This document shows, in pieces, positions 17,385 through 27,053 of a stretch of DNA of 64,000 nucleotides (positions are counted from its first letter, which is position 1; each line of letters begins with the position of its first letter). This DNA is from Corynebacterium amycolatum SK46. GTDB lineage: Bacteria; Actinomycetota; Actinomycetes; Mycobacteriales; Mycobacteriaceae. The stretch lies in assembly GCF_000173655.1 (NCBI RefSeq), contig NZ_ABZU01000001.1:344231-408230 (forward strand), given 5' to 3'. The position numbers and the translations under genes were made by a program. Below the pieces are notes generated by a model. That model saw only the letters and a list, made by a program, of their open reading frames with translations. It made no database searches and was not told the DNA's origin.

Positions 17385-17708
17385 TTAGTCTTCTGCCTGC
17401 GGCGGCAGAGCTGCCACGAATGGCACATCGAAGTCCTGAGGGCCGAGCTTGGCGGCACCGCCCGGAGAACCCAGCTCATCGAACCAGTCGACATTGGCAT
17501 CGATGAATTCAACCCACTCATCCGGAACATCGTCCTCGTAGAAGATGGCCTCGACTGGGCAGACCGGTTCACAAGCGCCACAGTCCACGCACTCATCAGG
17601 ATGAATGTAGAGCATGCGCTTGCCCTCGTAAATGCAGTCAACCGGGCACTCTTCGACACAGGCACGGTCGAGGACGTCAACACATGGCTGGGCAATAATG
17701 TAAGTCAT
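17385..17708 (-). CDS. fdxA: Seven-iron ferredoxin
   Basis: 107 residues. Cysteines at 9, 17 and 50 fit a 3Fe-4S cluster and those at 21, 40, 43 and 46 a 4Fe-4S cluster, with an extra cysteine at 25, the arrangement of Azotobacter-type 7Fe ferredoxins. Start ATG 17708 gives the family N-terminus [11 protein letters not shown]; longer reading frames add an unrelated head. The C-terminal 50 residues are the usual actinobacterial extension. Electron carrier in the cytosol; partner not known. Orthologous to mycobacterial FdxC by sequence and position next to dapC. Confidence 0.94.
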   Translation of the reverse strand: MTYIIAQPCVDVLDRACVEECPVDCIYEGKRMLYIHPDECVDCGACEPVCPVEAIFYEDDVPDEWVEFIDANVDWFDELGSPGGAAKLGPQDFDVPFVAALPPQAED

Positions 17709-17957
17709 GGTTTTAGGTTTAAGAACCTTTCTCACAAGATATGGGATGAGGCTTTCGCTATCTGTCAATTATGCCGTTCCGACGAGAAACAGAGCAAAAT
17801 AGACAGAGCGGTATATTCAGATTGGAGTCTACACCCAACGTAGGTGTTGTTTTCAACTGGTTCCAGAAAGGGCCACATTGATGCAGGCCTGCCCTGCATC
17901 AATTCCTCACCGTCTCCAATTCCTCACCGTCTCCTGCAGTATCCGCTGCCGTTTCCG

Positions 17958-18479
17958 CTAGAGTGCTCGCAGATGGCGTAGCGGCCAGGCACCACCCAGC
18001 ACACCACAGACAAGCAGCAGCACTGTTCGCAACCACTGCCCCATTGCCAAATCACTACCGAAGGGCAGCACTGCCCACAGCAGAATGCCTGCAAAGCCCA
18101 GCACCCAGATGACAGTCGGAATTGCAGCTTTGGAGCGATCACGAGTCCACAGCAACGAAGTGTTGGTAATGATCAGATTGGCAATATAGGCCAGCGGAAT
18201 AGTCCACGGCAACGGAATAGCAACCGAGCCGATGGTAATCCACGCTCCGAGGAAAACTACCTCAATCACCAACGCCGCCAGCGCAGCCAGCGACAGCCAG
18301 ACCAGTGCTACCGTGGCTTCACCCTGATGGAAATTCTCGCGTGGCTGGGAACGTTCCGGATCACCCCAATAGCGCTCATCCCCGAATGTGCGCTTTTCAA
18401 TACTCAAGCGCTCATTCTTCAACTTTCCGCCAGCAGCGTTAATCAAGTCTTCGCTTTCGTGAGGCTGAGGGTTACTCAT
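17958..18479 (-). CDS. Membrane protein of unknown function, coupled to mshB
   Basis: 173 residues: a charged N-terminal arm of about 55 residues, then four hydrophobic segments (from ATVALVWLSLAALAALVIEV to LLLVCGVLGGAWPL). The ATG at 18479 overlaps the mshB stop codon (ATGAGTAA), so it is likely to be translated by coupling; an ATG at 18488 is possible. No family function known to me. A similar gene follows mshB in other corynebacteria, as far as I recall. Confidence 0.75.
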   Translation of the reverse strand: MSNPQPHESEDLINAAGGKLKNERLSIEKRTFGDERYWGDPERSQPRENFHQGEATVALVWLSLAALAALVIEVVFLGAWITIGSVAIPLPWTIPLAYIANLIITNTSLLWTRDRSKAAIPTVIWVLGFAGILLWAVLPFGSDLAMGQWLRTVLLLVCGVLGGAWPLRHLRAL

Positions 18480-19425
18480 CGTCCACACTTCCCTCCGCCG
18501 CCAAATCCGCGCTCGGTACAGAGTCGACGCTCGCTACCGGCTCTGGCAGCAATTGAATATTCACCAGCTCCCCCAGCGCTTCCAGGGACGCAGCGGTCGC
18601 CGTACCAAAACGGTATGCCTCAGTCGGCGTCACCGGCTGACACAGCAAATTGGAAAATGCCCAGACGGCTCGAGCGCGACCAGAGCCATCTGTCTGCCCA
18701 TAGACAGCATCCGGATTGACCTCGCTGACGGAACCATCGGCGAACCACACTTGTGTCGCATGCGCGCGCATGGCCTCAACCTTGGCAGCCACAGCGGCAT
18801 CGTCCAGCTCCACCTCGAAATGGCCGGTCACGGTGGCGAAGTCGTCGACATCGCACGCTTGCCAGCTCTCCGGCACCACGGTAATGGCATCCAGCCCCGC
18901 CGCCATTGCCTCACGATCGGTGACCGCCCACAGCGTCGGAAAGCGATTTCCGCACGCCGCGACAGTGATATCGTGCGCGCGAATGTGGTCCGGATGCCCA
19001 TAGCCACCATCGGCATCGTAAGTAATGACCAGGTCTGGCTGCAGCTCATCGAGGATGGTGCGAAGCTGGGCGACCGCCTCATCACCTGAGTTCACGAACG
19101 CACGGGGATGCCCATTGCCCTTGTCCCCTGCCATACCCGAGTCACGCCAACGCCCAGCACCGCCGAGGAAACGCGGCGCATTGTCTGGGCCATTGGCTCC
19201 CAGCGCACGCAGTGCCAAGCGCAACTCGGCGACGCGGAAACCGCCCAACTGGTCAGCTTCATCAGCAACTAGCCCCTGGTACGGCGCGCCGATGACCTCT
19301 CCCAGCTCGCCCATCGTGCAGGTCACTACGCTTACCGACGCTCCGGAGCGCGCGGCAGCCGCAATCAAACCACCTGTCCAAATAGACTCATCATCTGGAT
19401 GTGCGTGAACAAAAAGTAACTTCAC
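18472..19425 (-). CDS. mshB: GlcNAc-Ins deacetylase of mycothiol synthesis
   Basis: 317 residues, LmbE/PIG-L metal-dependent deacetylase fold. AHPDDE at residues 8-13 and HPDH at 144-147 provide the zinc ligands (His9, Asp12, His147) and the general-base aspartate, at the numbering spacing of M. tuberculosis MshB. It removes acetate from 1-O-(2-acetamido-2-deoxy-glucopyranosyl)-myo-inositol, the second stage of making mycothiol, the thiol buffer of actinobacteria. The C-terminal region with WAFSNLLCQPVTPTEAYRFG is typical. It lies eight bases after the lipoprotein gene on the same strand. Confidence 0.94.
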   Translation of the reverse strand: MKLLFVHAHPDDESIWTGGLIAAAARSGASVSVVTCTMGELGEVIGAPYQGLVADEADQLGGFRVAELRLALRALGANGPDNAPRFLGGAGRWRDSGMAGDKGNGHPRAFVNSGDEAVAQLRTILDELQPDLVITYDADGGYGHPDHIRAHDITVAACGNRFPTLWAVTDREAMAAGLDAITVVPESWQACDVDDFATVTGHFEVELDDAAVAAKVEAMRAHATQVWFADGSVSEVNPDAVYGQTDGSGRARAVWAFSNLLCQPVTPTEAYRFGTATAASLEALGELVNIQLLPEPVASVDSVPSADLAAEGSVDDE

Positions 19426-19433
19426 GGGCTTTC

Positions 19434-21584
19434 TTACTTCCCCTTGTTCTCCTGGTCGGCGTTATCACGGACTTCTTGGTTCTGCTCCGAACCGTCCTGC
19501 TCAGTATCTTCGCTCGAATTATCTCCCGGTTGAGAATTCTCCGACGATTCTCGAGTCCCGCTTTGCGTCGCGACTCGGCGAACCTCGCCCAGAACACCGA
19601 GGCGGCCCAACACTGGGTCATCGGTCCACTGCGAAGAGTCCTTCCGTCCGGTAATTGTAATTTCCGGGCTGACCACCGTCAGCAACCCGTCTTTCACCAA
19701 GGTCAGCTCGATGCTGTGGCCAGCAACGATATCGGCAAGTTCAGCGGGCATCGCAGAACTGTCGGGAGCGAGCAGCTCATCAACCTGCGGGTCACAAAGG
19801 CCGGAAAGATTCTCGCTCCGAGCAGCCGATTTCGGAGCAACAGGTACTCCATTTAGGTCAGCCGGTTCCGCTGAGGTAGAAGATTTGGACTGCTCAGACG
19901 ATGTTGTCCGGTCCAGCGAGCTCTGCTCTTCAGCGCTCTCTTTCCGATCTCCACTTGGCGCTGGTTTTGTCGAACTGTCAACGTCCTCAGACTCAGACTC
20001 GGCCTCTGACTCAGACTCAGAAGCCGACTCTGCGCCCGCTTCGTCCAGGTCCTTCGGCGGTAGCGAACTTACCGAGCCTTCCGTACACGCATAGCGTTCC
20101 CGGGCCGCCTGGACAGAATTGGGCTGCTCTGCCCATGCCACCACGGCATCGATAGTTCCGTAGGGCAACGAAGAACGCAGCATGTCCGCCGGAGAATACG
20201 AAACAACGGTGGCGGGGATACCAGCTGCAGTCAACTGGTCAGCGACCGCAAAAGCCGCAGCGCGTGCCGCTATACCGTCGCTAATGATGCCAATTCGTAG
20301 CGGATTGTCCTCAGTAAAACCGGCCTGTGGCGCCTCGGGTTTCTCCTGGTCACCACCGTCACCAGGACCACCCGCGATTCGGCGCCCGGTGGCCACCTCT
20401 GAGACCTCTGCAACGTTGATGGTGCTCAGAATGGCCCGACGGACGGACTCGTCGGCAAGCCTGCTCGACGCGAGATTGGTACTGAAAACCAGTTCCCGGT
20501 TCGGCTCATGGAAGAACTCAGCAACACCGGGGACCAGACCATACGTCAGCTCAGAGGTCTCCGTCGGACGGACCTGCACGGCCTGGATCTGCTTCGAACG
20601 CAGTTGCTCCGCACCATCGATGGCACTACGCACGGCACGCAGCGTAATAACCTCCGAGGCTGCTGGCTGCTCACCCCAGTAGCGGTCATTTCGAACCAGC
20701 CGAATGATGTTACGGCCGACATCCATCGACTCGACGGTGTACTGCCCACCGGAGGCCGGGAAACGGCTGGCCAGCCCTTCGGAAAAACCATCAGTGTTCG
20801 ACCGCATCAAATGCGCTGGCAAGAGATGGGCAAACAGGCGCTGCCAATGCGTAATCGGCTGAGTGAACGTCACATCAATCTGACGACCACCGTCGGAGAC
20901 ATCAATGGATTTAATCAGCTCATAGGTCGCCGTATCCAGCGATCCTGGCGTGGACGTGACTTGGGAATGCAGGTAGCGGAAGTCCTCGCCACTGATTGGC
21001 GTGCCATCGCTCCACTGCGCCCCTTTTCGAATGCGGTAGCGGACATGCTCTGCCGCTACCGTCGGATCCGTGATGTCAACATCGGCAGCTTTCCAGCTTC
21101 CAGCTCCATTACCGGCGTCACCGTCTTTACTGTCATCGCTTTCGAGGACCTGCACGGAATCCAGCAAGTCGGAGTTGAGCAGCCACTGGGGAGCACCTGC
21201 CGAGCGAGCATTGGCAGCGTTATCCACCACTCCGGGAGCTTGTGCGGAGGCAGTAGCGTCACCAACCTCGCCCTCAACCGGCGCAGGGGTGAAAACACTG
21301 GGCAGTGTCAGTCGCGCTACCAGACTGGTCACTGGGGAGACGTCGGCAAGCAAATGCGGATTGAAGCCTTCGACAAACTCGTCGACACCGACCGTGACTT
21401 CACGCATCTTTTTGGCCTGGTCAGCGGTATCATCCTGCTGCACCGGCGCTTCCTGCTGCCCGGGCACAGTCGGAGCGTCCGACGGGCGAGCCATGCACGA
21501 AGACGCCAAAGCCGCCGTCAAGCAGAGTGTCGATGCTACGAAAAATCGACGAGAAGCTGCGTGACGACGGCTGCGAATAAACAT
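19434..21584 (-). CDS. lpqW: LpqW-like lipoprotein of the peptide-binding-protein family
   Basis: About 716 residues. The N-terminus MFIRSRRHAASRRFF is followed by a hydrophobic core and the lipobox ALASSC, so it is a lipid-anchored exported protein; I choose ATG 21584, though a GTG at 21605 is open. The body is a family 5 solute-binding fold (WSDGTPISGEDFRY, VRNDRYWGEQP). The location beside typA and mshB is that of mycobacterial LpqW, which controls lipomannan/lipoarabinomannan branching rather than peptide uptake; the C. glutamicum orthologue has a related role. A run of Ser-Glu dipeptides (about 19987-20035) and a Ser/Asp/Glu-rich tail interrupt and extend the fold. Confidence 0.85.
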   Translation of the reverse strand: MFIRSRRHAASRRFFVASTLCLTAALASSCMARPSDAPTVPGQQEAPVQQDDTADQAKKMREVTVGVDEFVEGFNPHLLADVSPVTSLVARLTLPSVFTPAPVEGEVGDATASAQAPGVVDNAANARSAGAPQWLLNSDLLDSVQVLESDDSKDGDAGNGAGSWKAADVDITDPTVAAEHVRYRIRKGAQWSDGTPISGEDFRYLHSQVTSTPGSLDTATYELIKSIDVSDGGRQIDVTFTQPITHWQRLFAHLLPAHLMRSNTDGFSEGLASRFPASGGQYTVESMDVGRNIIRLVRNDRYWGEQPAASEVITLRAVRSAIDGAEQLRSKQIQAVQVRPTETSELTYGLVPGVAEFFHEPNRELVFSTNLASSRLADESVRRAILSTINVAEVSEVATGRRIAGGPGDGGDQEKPEAPQAGFTEDNPLRIGIISDGIAARAAAFAVADQLTAAGIPATVVSYSPADMLRSSLPYGTIDAVVAWAEQPNSVQAARERYACTEGSVSSLPPKDLDEAGAESASESESEAESESEDVDSSTKPAPSGDRKESAEEQSSLDRTTSSEQSKSSTSAEPADLNGVPVAPKSAARSENLSGLCDPQVDELLAPDSSAMPAELADIVAGHSIELTLVKDGLLTVVSPEITITGRKDSSQWTDDPVLGRLGVLGEVRRVATQSGTRESSENSQPGDNSSEDTEQDGSEQNQEVRDNADQENKGK

Positions 21585-21667
21585 ATCCACGAGATTACTC
21601 GACACCTGGCCGAGTCAGTTACCCCGAGACTGGTTTTTCAGGTGGGCTAGCCCCTTAGCAACCCGAA

Positions 21668-23581
21668 CTACTTCTTATTCATCGCCTTCGCGCGGGAACG
21701 AGCGCGAGCGCGATCGGTGGCGCTGAGGATCTGCTTGCGTACGCGGATACCCTCCGGGGTGACCTCAACACACTCGTCAGCGCCACAGAACTCCATAGCC
21801 TCATCAAGGGAAAGCTTGTGCGCCTTCTCCAGAGTCACGGTCGCATCAGCCGAGGCTGCGCGCATATTGGTCAGCTTCTTTTCCTTGGTGATGTTGATGT
21901 CCATGTCCTCATCACGCGGATTCTGGCCAACGACCATACCCTCGTAAGCTTGGTCGCCCGGCTCGACAAAGAAGGTGCCGCGGTCAGAAAGCTGAATCAG
22001 TGCGTAAGCGGTGATCTGGCCAGTGCGGTCAGCGACCAACGATCCTGTCGGACGGTCCTTAATTTCGCCTGCCCACTCGCCGTAACCGGCCGAGTAGTGG
22101 TTGGCGATACCGGTGCCCTTGGTCTCCGTCATGAACGTGGTGCGGAAACCAATCAGACCGCGGGACGGAATGAGGAACTCCATGCGCACCCAGCCGGTGC
22201 CTTGGTTACCCATATGCTCCATGCGCCCCTTACGAGACGCCATCAGCTGAGTGACAGCACCCAGGTACTCTTCAGGAACGTCGATGGTCAGGTGCTCGTA
22301 CGGTTCCTGGACCTTGCCGTCGACGGTCTTGGTAACAACCTGCGGCTTACCGACGGTCAGCTCAAAGCCCTCACGACGCATAGTTTCAACCAGAACGGAC
22401 AGCGCCATTTCACCACGGCCCTGCACCTCCCAGGCATCCGGACGCTCGGTCGGCAGCACGCGCAGCGAGACGTTACCAATCAGCTCCTGGTCCAGGCGGG
22501 CCTTGACCATACGTGCGGTCAGCTTATCGCCACCACCCTGGCCTGCCAGTGGCGAGGTGTTCACGCCGATCGTCATGGAAATAGCCGGCTCATCGACCAG
22601 GATGCGCGGCAGCGGGTCCGGGTGCTCGACATCACAGAGAGAGTCACCGATCATGACCTCGTCGATGCCGGAGATAGCAGCGATGTCACCTGCAATGGCC
22701 TCTTGAGCAGGAACGCGAGTCACGCCGACGGTACGCAGCAGCTCCGCGACCTTCGCGTTCTTGACATGCTCATTGCCCTCGGAGTCGTAGTGAATCCACG
22801 AAATCTGCTGTCCCTTGCGGATACGCCCCTTATGAATACGAATCAGACCAATTCGACCAAGGAAGGAGCTGGAGTCCAGGTTGGTAACCTGCGCCTGCAG
22901 CGGGGCATCAATCTCAGCGGACGGCTCCGGGAGCACCTCGGTGATGACGTCGAACAGCGGCTGCAGGTTCTCGGACTCCGGCAAGTTGCCGTTACCCGGG
23001 TTCTCGGTCGAAGCCTTACCGGCACGACCAGACGCATAGAGAACCGGCAGCTCAAGGTTGCGCTCAGCGACCTCAGCAGCTTCCGGGTCTTCCAGGGTGG
23101 AGGCTAGCTCGAGCAGCAGATCCTGTGCTTCCTCGACAACCTCGTCGATACGTGCATCTGGGCGGTCAGTCTTGTTGACCACAATGATCACCGGCATGCA
23201 GGCAGCAAGCGCCTTGCCCAGGACGAAGCGGGTCTGCGGCAGCGGACCTTCAGAGGAGTCGATCAGCAGCACGACGCCGTCAACCATGGACAGTGCGCGC
23301 TCCACCTCGCCACCAAAGTCGGCGTGACCAGGGGTGTCAATGACGTTGATGATGAGGTCTTCGCCGTTCTTGCCCTCACCTTTTCGGCGAATAGCGGTGT
23401 TCTTCGCCAAGATGGTGATGCCCTTTTCCTTTTCAAGGTCACCAGAGTCCATCACTCGGTCTGCAACTTCTTCGTGGTCGCTGAAAACGCCGGACTGCTC
23501 CAGCATGGCGTTCACGAGAGTGGTCTTGCCATGGTCGACGTGTGCGACAATGGCGACATTACGGAACTCGGTATCGCTCAC
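21668..23581 (-). CDS. typA: BipA/TypA translational GTPase
   Basis: 637 residues. GTPase motifs are [12 protein letters not shown], the switch region [19 protein letters not shown] and NKTDRPDA; the EF-G-like domains and the BipA C-terminal domain ([20 protein letters not shown]) follow. Ribosome-binding GTPase involved in 50S assembly and stress or cold adaptation. The start is GTG 23581, with GGAG about ten bases before it. It ends about 60 bases before the lpqW gene on the same strand. Confidence 0.96.
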   Translation of the reverse strand: MSDTEFRNVAIVAHVDHGKTTLVNAMLEQSGVFSDHEEVADRVMDSGDLEKEKGITILAKNTAIRRKGEGKNGEDLIINVIDTPGHADFGGEVERALSMVDGVVLLIDSSEGPLPQTRFVLGKALAACMPVIIVVNKTDRPDARIDEVVEEAQDLLLELASTLEDPEAAEVAERNLELPVLYASGRAGKASTENPGNGNLPESENLQPLFDVITEVLPEPSAEIDAPLQAQVTNLDSSSFLGRIGLIRIHKGRIRKGQQISWIHYDSEGNEHVKNAKVAELLRTVGVTRVPAQEAIAGDIAAISGIDEVMIGDSLCDVEHPDPLPRILVDEPAISMTIGVNTSPLAGQGGGDKLTARMVKARLDQELIGNVSLRVLPTERPDAWEVQGRGEMALSVLVETMRREGFELTVGKPQVVTKTVDGKVQEPYEHLTIDVPEEYLGAVTQLMASRKGRMEHMGNQGTGWVRMEFLIPSRGLIGFRTTFMTETKGTGIANHYSAGYGEWAGEIKDRPTGSLVADRTGQITAYALIQLSDRGTFFVEPGDQAYEGMVVGQNPRDEDMDINITKEKKLTNMRAASADATVTLEKAHKLSLDEAMEFCGADECVEVTPEGIRVRKQILSATDRARARSRAKAMNKK

Positions 23582-24217
23582 AGGCGGATAGCTCCTAACA
23601 AGCTAAGAGGACTAAAAGAAAAAGATACGGCCTTGCTCTAAAGGACTGTCTTGACGACTGCCTTCAACGCCCCCGCATCAACGCGTAATAAAGCGTTATA
23701 CAGTGTACTCCCTCTTAATGCACCTGCGCATCTGACAGAGCTTCTCGCAACCCCGAGCACCTATCCGTCATGCAAAGTGACACTGCCGCGCCGCCTTTAG
23801 GCATAAATTACCCCCTTGCTACACCCCCGCTTTACCGACAGCCATAACGGCATATCCGCCAACACCACAACGCTTCACGACGGCAATCTCTCAGCCCACC
23901 ATGTGATAGATGTGACCAAATGTCATAGTTGTAACCCCATGGGATGAGACTTGACTTCGCCCACTTACGTGCTGCGAAACACCATTAACCCCATGCGTAT
24001 CCATTGAGCCTCAATCTTCTCAATCGTCTTGTTCTACACCAAGGATCACTTTAATTGACTTGCGACACGCGGGAATCCGTGCGTTAATCTCCTGAGAAGA
24101 TTCTGAACATTTCTTTTTCAAATCTTTCCAATTCACGTTGGAGTCGTTCTAAGATGAGCAACGATTCCGAAATTTTGATTCCGACTCCAATAGCCCACGA
24201 ATGAGAGGTACTTCACC
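23582..24217. other. Long gene-free region between typA and the secreted-protein gene
   Basis: 636 bases without a convincing reading frame, more AT-rich than the flanks. It must hold the typA promoter on the - strand and the promoter of the + strand gene at 24218. I see a GAGAGG ribosome site at 24203-24208 and scattered -35-like elements, but no promoter pair with good spacing, no tRNA and no riboswitch that I recognise. A small RNA or long 5' leader is possible. Confidence 0.6.
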
Positions 24218-24910
24218 GTGGTTACGACTGGACGCTCCTTCCTGCGCCGTGCCGCAGCGACCTTGGGTGCAGCTGCAATTCTCACTGCGGGCATGACTCC
24301 CGCCGCTTCTGCTTCCCCGTCGCTGGACTCCATCACCAACGCTTCGCCGAATGTTTATGGCACTGCGCGCGACATCATCAACGCCCCAGGAGTTCCGGAG
24401 GAAATCTCCGGCGTACTGAACAAGGGAATTGACTTCTTGACTGGCGAAGGGGAAGGCGAGCCGGGCTTCAACGTTCCGGATCAGGCTCCTAAGACCAACC
24501 AGTTCCTGCTGCCAACTGTTGCTGACAAGTGCATCGGCGGCGAAGGCCGTTCCTTCGGCTTGGCAACCACGGTTCCTGGCCCAGCCGACCTGCCTCTGCC
24601 AGGTGTCCCGGAGAACCAGCTTGGCTTCATCTTTACCGGCTTGGGCACCAAGCAGCTGGCTAAGGAACAGAACACCGAGATGAACGTCTACTGGGTCAAC
24701 GTTGCCAACGGCAAGTACGGCAAGACCACCCTGGAGAACAACGGCATCAACGCCGAGGAAGGTCCGGGCGCTGTCAACGGCACCGCTGACACGGGCAAGG
24801 GCTTGGTCATCGCTGTCATGCAAGGCGGTATCACCACTCAGGAAGAGCCTGGTCCGACCAACTGCAACTACACCCCGACCGCCGGTGTCTTCCCGGTCGG
24901 CTTGAACTAA
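24218..24910 (+). CDS. Secreted protein of unknown function
   Basis: 230 residues. Start GTG 24218 lies nine bases after GAGAGG. A Tat-like or Sec signal is visible (RSFLRRAAATLGAAAILTAG, cleavage around ASA-SPS). The mature protein has just two cysteines (in DKCIGG and TNCNYT), which could form a disulfide, and a run of Gly/Asn-rich beta segments. It resembles proteins seen in corynebacterial secretomes, but I cannot assign a family or activity. It is followed by a strong terminator, so it is monocistronic, and a large empty region precedes it. Confidence 0.8.
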   Translation: MVTTGRSFLRRAAATLGAAAILTAGMTPAASASPSLDSITNASPNVYGTARDIINAPGVPEEISGVLNKGIDFLTGEGEGEPGFNVPDQAPKTNQFLLPTVADKCIGGEGRSFGLATTVPGPADLPLPGVPENQLGFIFTGLGTKQLAKEQNTEMNVYWVNVANGKYGKTTLENNGINAEEGPGAVNGTADTGKGLVIAVMQGGITTQEEPGPTNCNYTPTAGVFPVGLN

Positions 24911-24929
24911 GTTTTTCTAGTTCTCCCCT

Positions 24930-24966
24930 AGCCCTTTTTGCATCACGTATGCAGAAAGGGCTTTTC
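24930..24966 (+). terminator. Intrinsic terminator after the secreted-protein gene
   Basis: AGCCCTTTTTGCAT (24930-24943) pairs with ATGCAGAAAGGGCT (24949-24962), one mismatch, followed by TTTC. Confidence 0.87.
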
Positions 24967-25007
24967 TATGCCCAAAAAAAGCAGCCCGCACACGTTAAGG
25001 TATTCGC

Positions 25008-25652
25008 ATGTCCACTTCACCGGCCACTTCGGCTTCGACCGCGGCAGCTCCTGCACTCTCCCCAATTCGCTCGAGTCAGGACACACATCCTCCGAAAGTC
25101 GAGACCTTTGACCTACGTGAAATGGTCAACACCGACCCCAAGGGCTTTCAGCGCAAAGTCGACGAGTTCCGAACTCTCACTCCCAGCCGCCTTTATATGC
25201 GCCGTGGGATGGATCATCCAAAGTTTGGTTATCTTGAGTCATTCCTGCTTGCCGACGAAGGGTTGCGCATCAGCATTTATCACTTCCGCCCGGGCGTGAA
25301 GGTGGAACACCAACGCTACGTCGATATTGTCAGCATTGACCGCGCTGATCCGCAGTGCTGGCGTATGACCGATTTGTATCTCGACATCCTGCAGGCACCG
25401 ACCGACCCCGAGGCCATAGCTCCCCTACCTGTCGATGCGGCCACACAGATTCGAGTTGAAGATGTCGACGAGCTTGTCTCGGCCCATACTCGGGGACTGA
25501 TTAGCGATGAACTCACCGAGTTCGCTATCGAGACCACACTGACTGCACGCGCCGCAATCGCTGCAAACGGTGACAACATTGATGCGTGGATGCAGACTTT
25601 GAACCTCGATGCGACGTGGGCTGATGCCGTTGAGCTTTCGCCTGCGGCCTAG
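25008..25652 (+). CDS. DUF402-domain protein
   Basis: 214 residues. An unstructured Ser/Ala/Pro N-terminus of about 30 residues is followed by a FomD-like DUF402 domain: RYVDIVSID ... WRMTDLYLDILQAP, then the acidic EDVDELVSAHTRGLIS segment. Members of the fold are nucleotide or phosphonate-nucleotide phosphohydrolases (FomD, SA1684/Ntdp); activity here is inferred from fold alone. AAGG lies seven bases before the ATG. The next gene starts 30 bases downstream on the same strand, so the pair is probably one operon. Confidence 0.72.
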   Translation: MSTSPATSASTAAAPALSPIRSSQDTHPPKVETFDLREMVNTDPKGFQRKVDEFRTLTPSRLYMRRGMDHPKFGYLESFLLADEGLRISIYHFRPGVKVEHQRYVDIVSIDRADPQCWRMTDLYLDILQAPTDPEAIAPLPVDAATQIRVEDVDELVSAHTRGLISDELTEFAIETTLTARAAIAANGDNIDAWMQTLNLDATWADAVELSPAA

Positions 25653-25682
25653 AACGACCACCTCAACAAAGGAGTACCGCCC

Positions 25683-26294
25683 GTGTTCGATAACTTAACC
25701 GGCCCCATTCCTCCCGTCGGCCCCGATAGCAATGCGATTATCAAAGCAGTCCGAGCAGCATTTACCTCCTATTTTGAAGAGTCCAACCCCGGCGAAGCCC
25801 AGCTGACCTTCCTTGGTTCTTCGCCACTGAAGATGCTGCGCTTCGGGCCTGACACAGACCGGATTGTCACCTATGCAACACTCGGTTGCAGTGCCGAGGC
25901 GATGCAAGATCCGTCCGCAATGGTGGTGGACACCAACTCTGGCCCGCGTGCCGAGCTCATCTTGCCTATTCGTGGTGGACTGGACGAAGTCATCCGCCCG
26001 CTGGGTATTCTTGCCGCTTCCCCAAGCATCGAAGGCCTCATCCTCACCGAGGGTGCACTTATCGACTTCGGCCAGCCACTGTGGGATCAATCGCGCTTCA
26101 CCGGTTTTGTGCTGCTCAAGACAGAAATCCCGTCGGTCGCGGTAGAGGAAACCGAAGTCACGATCTTCCAGCCAGTCCCGGCCACGACCAACGAATTCGC
26201 CCTTGCTCGCGCTAAGGGCGTTGACGAACTGCGTCAGGTGTGGGAAACCCAAGGTGTCGACTTCACCGACCCGCACCGCACCAGCGCTGTATAA
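25683..26294 (+). CDS. Suppressor-of-fused (SUFU) family protein
   Basis: 203 residues. The pattern GPRAELILPIRGG, then LGILAASPSIEGLILTEGALIDFGQPLWDQSRFTGFVLL matches the bacterial SUFU-domain family, named after the animal Hedgehog regulator; bacterial members have no settled function and often act in toxin-immunity or peptide-binding settings. Start GTG 25683 with AAGGAG nine bases upstream. Likely cotranscribed with the DUF402 gene. Confidence 0.72.
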   Translation: MFDNLTGPIPPVGPDSNAIIKAVRAAFTSYFEESNPGEAQLTFLGSSPLKMLRFGPDTDRIVTYATLGCSAEAMQDPSAMVVDTNSGPRAELILPIRGGLDEVIRPLGILAASPSIEGLILTEGALIDFGQPLWDQSRFTGFVLLKTEIPSVAVEETEVTIFQPVPATTNEFALARAKGVDELRQVWETQGVDFTDPHRTSAV

Positions 26295-26401
26295 AAGTTA
26301 ACTTTTGTGACGGTTGCCGGTTATCTGCTCGTCGGCAAGCGATAAGTGCAACCTAGCAGTGACGTTTCGCGCCGCGACAGCGTGGTTTAGAGTGTGGAGT
26401 T

Positions 26402-26899
26402 ATGGCAGTCAATTCGGCTAAAGACGTTCCTTTCCATGCGGCGCAGTCCTTTCGGTGGTGGCGGCTGGCGGTATATGTTTACGTCCCAGCGCTAATCCTC
26501 ACCGTGGTCAGTTCCCTTTTGAAATGGGACGCGACTGTTGCGGAAGCGGCAAAGACCAACAACATCGAGATTTCTGCTGCTCAGACCAGCTTGGCCGTGA
26601 GCTTCGCGTTTGCGATTCTCGCGCAGACGGCAACGGCGATTGCGTGCTGGTGGCTTGCCGGCAAACTCCTTGAAGGATCGACGGCAGCGCGCACGGTGCT
26701 GTCCGTGGCGGCGGCAGTTTTTGTCATTAATGCATCAATGACCCTGGTCGGAACGATTTCCCAGGTGCGCGCCGGAGACTCGTCGGCGCTCGGTTTGATT
26801 ACAGCTGGCCTGCTGATTGTTGCCTCTATCATCGCCGCAACTGCAACCGCCCAGTCCTACCGCGGCGAGCGAAACCAGAAGTTCTTTGTGACAACGTAG
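26402..26899 (+). CDS. Four-helix membrane protein of unknown function
   Basis: 165 residues with four hydrophobic segments (beginning LAVYVYVPALILTVVSSLL, SLAVSFAFAILAQTATAIACW, TVLSVAAAVFVINASMTLVG, LGLITAGLLIVASIIAATA) and short charged ends. No family recognised. A TAGAGT -10 at 26388-26393 sits close to the ATG, so the leader would be very short. Confidence 0.7.
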   Translation: MAVNSAKDVPFHAAQSFRWWRLAVYVYVPALILTVVSSLLKWDATVAEAAKTNNIEISAAQTSLAVSFAFAILAQTATAIACWWLAGKLLEGSTAARTVLSVAAAVFVINASMTLVGTISQVRAGDSSALGLITAGLLIVASIIAATATAQSYRGERNQKFFVTT

Positions 26900-27053
26900 G
26901 CAGCTCTTAGGGGCTCGGCGGCTTCGCGGATGAGAGCAGCGCCGTTGGCAACCACAACCCAGCTTCTGCCCCTGACCTCCAACCCACTCTTGACCGGAGA
27001 GCAGAGGCAATCGTTGTAGCTGCCTGTGCTTGGTTGGCGAAATGAGGGTGTGA

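Noticed and set aside
21818..23107. 429-codon open frame antisense to typA
   Set aside because: typA is a well-conserved GTPase on the other strand; the antisense product has no domain.
23911..23927. GlxR/CRP-like site TGTGACCAAATGTCATA
   Set aside because: The spacer is seven bases instead of six and the right half is degenerate.
24055..24088. Promoter pair TTGACT and GTTAAT before the secreted-protein gene
   Set aside because: The 22-base spacer is too long for a normal sigma-A promoter.
26293..26306. AAAAGTTAACTTTT palindrome as terminator of the SUFU-family gene
   Set aside because: No GC stem and no loop; more likely a chance palindrome or a weak binding site.
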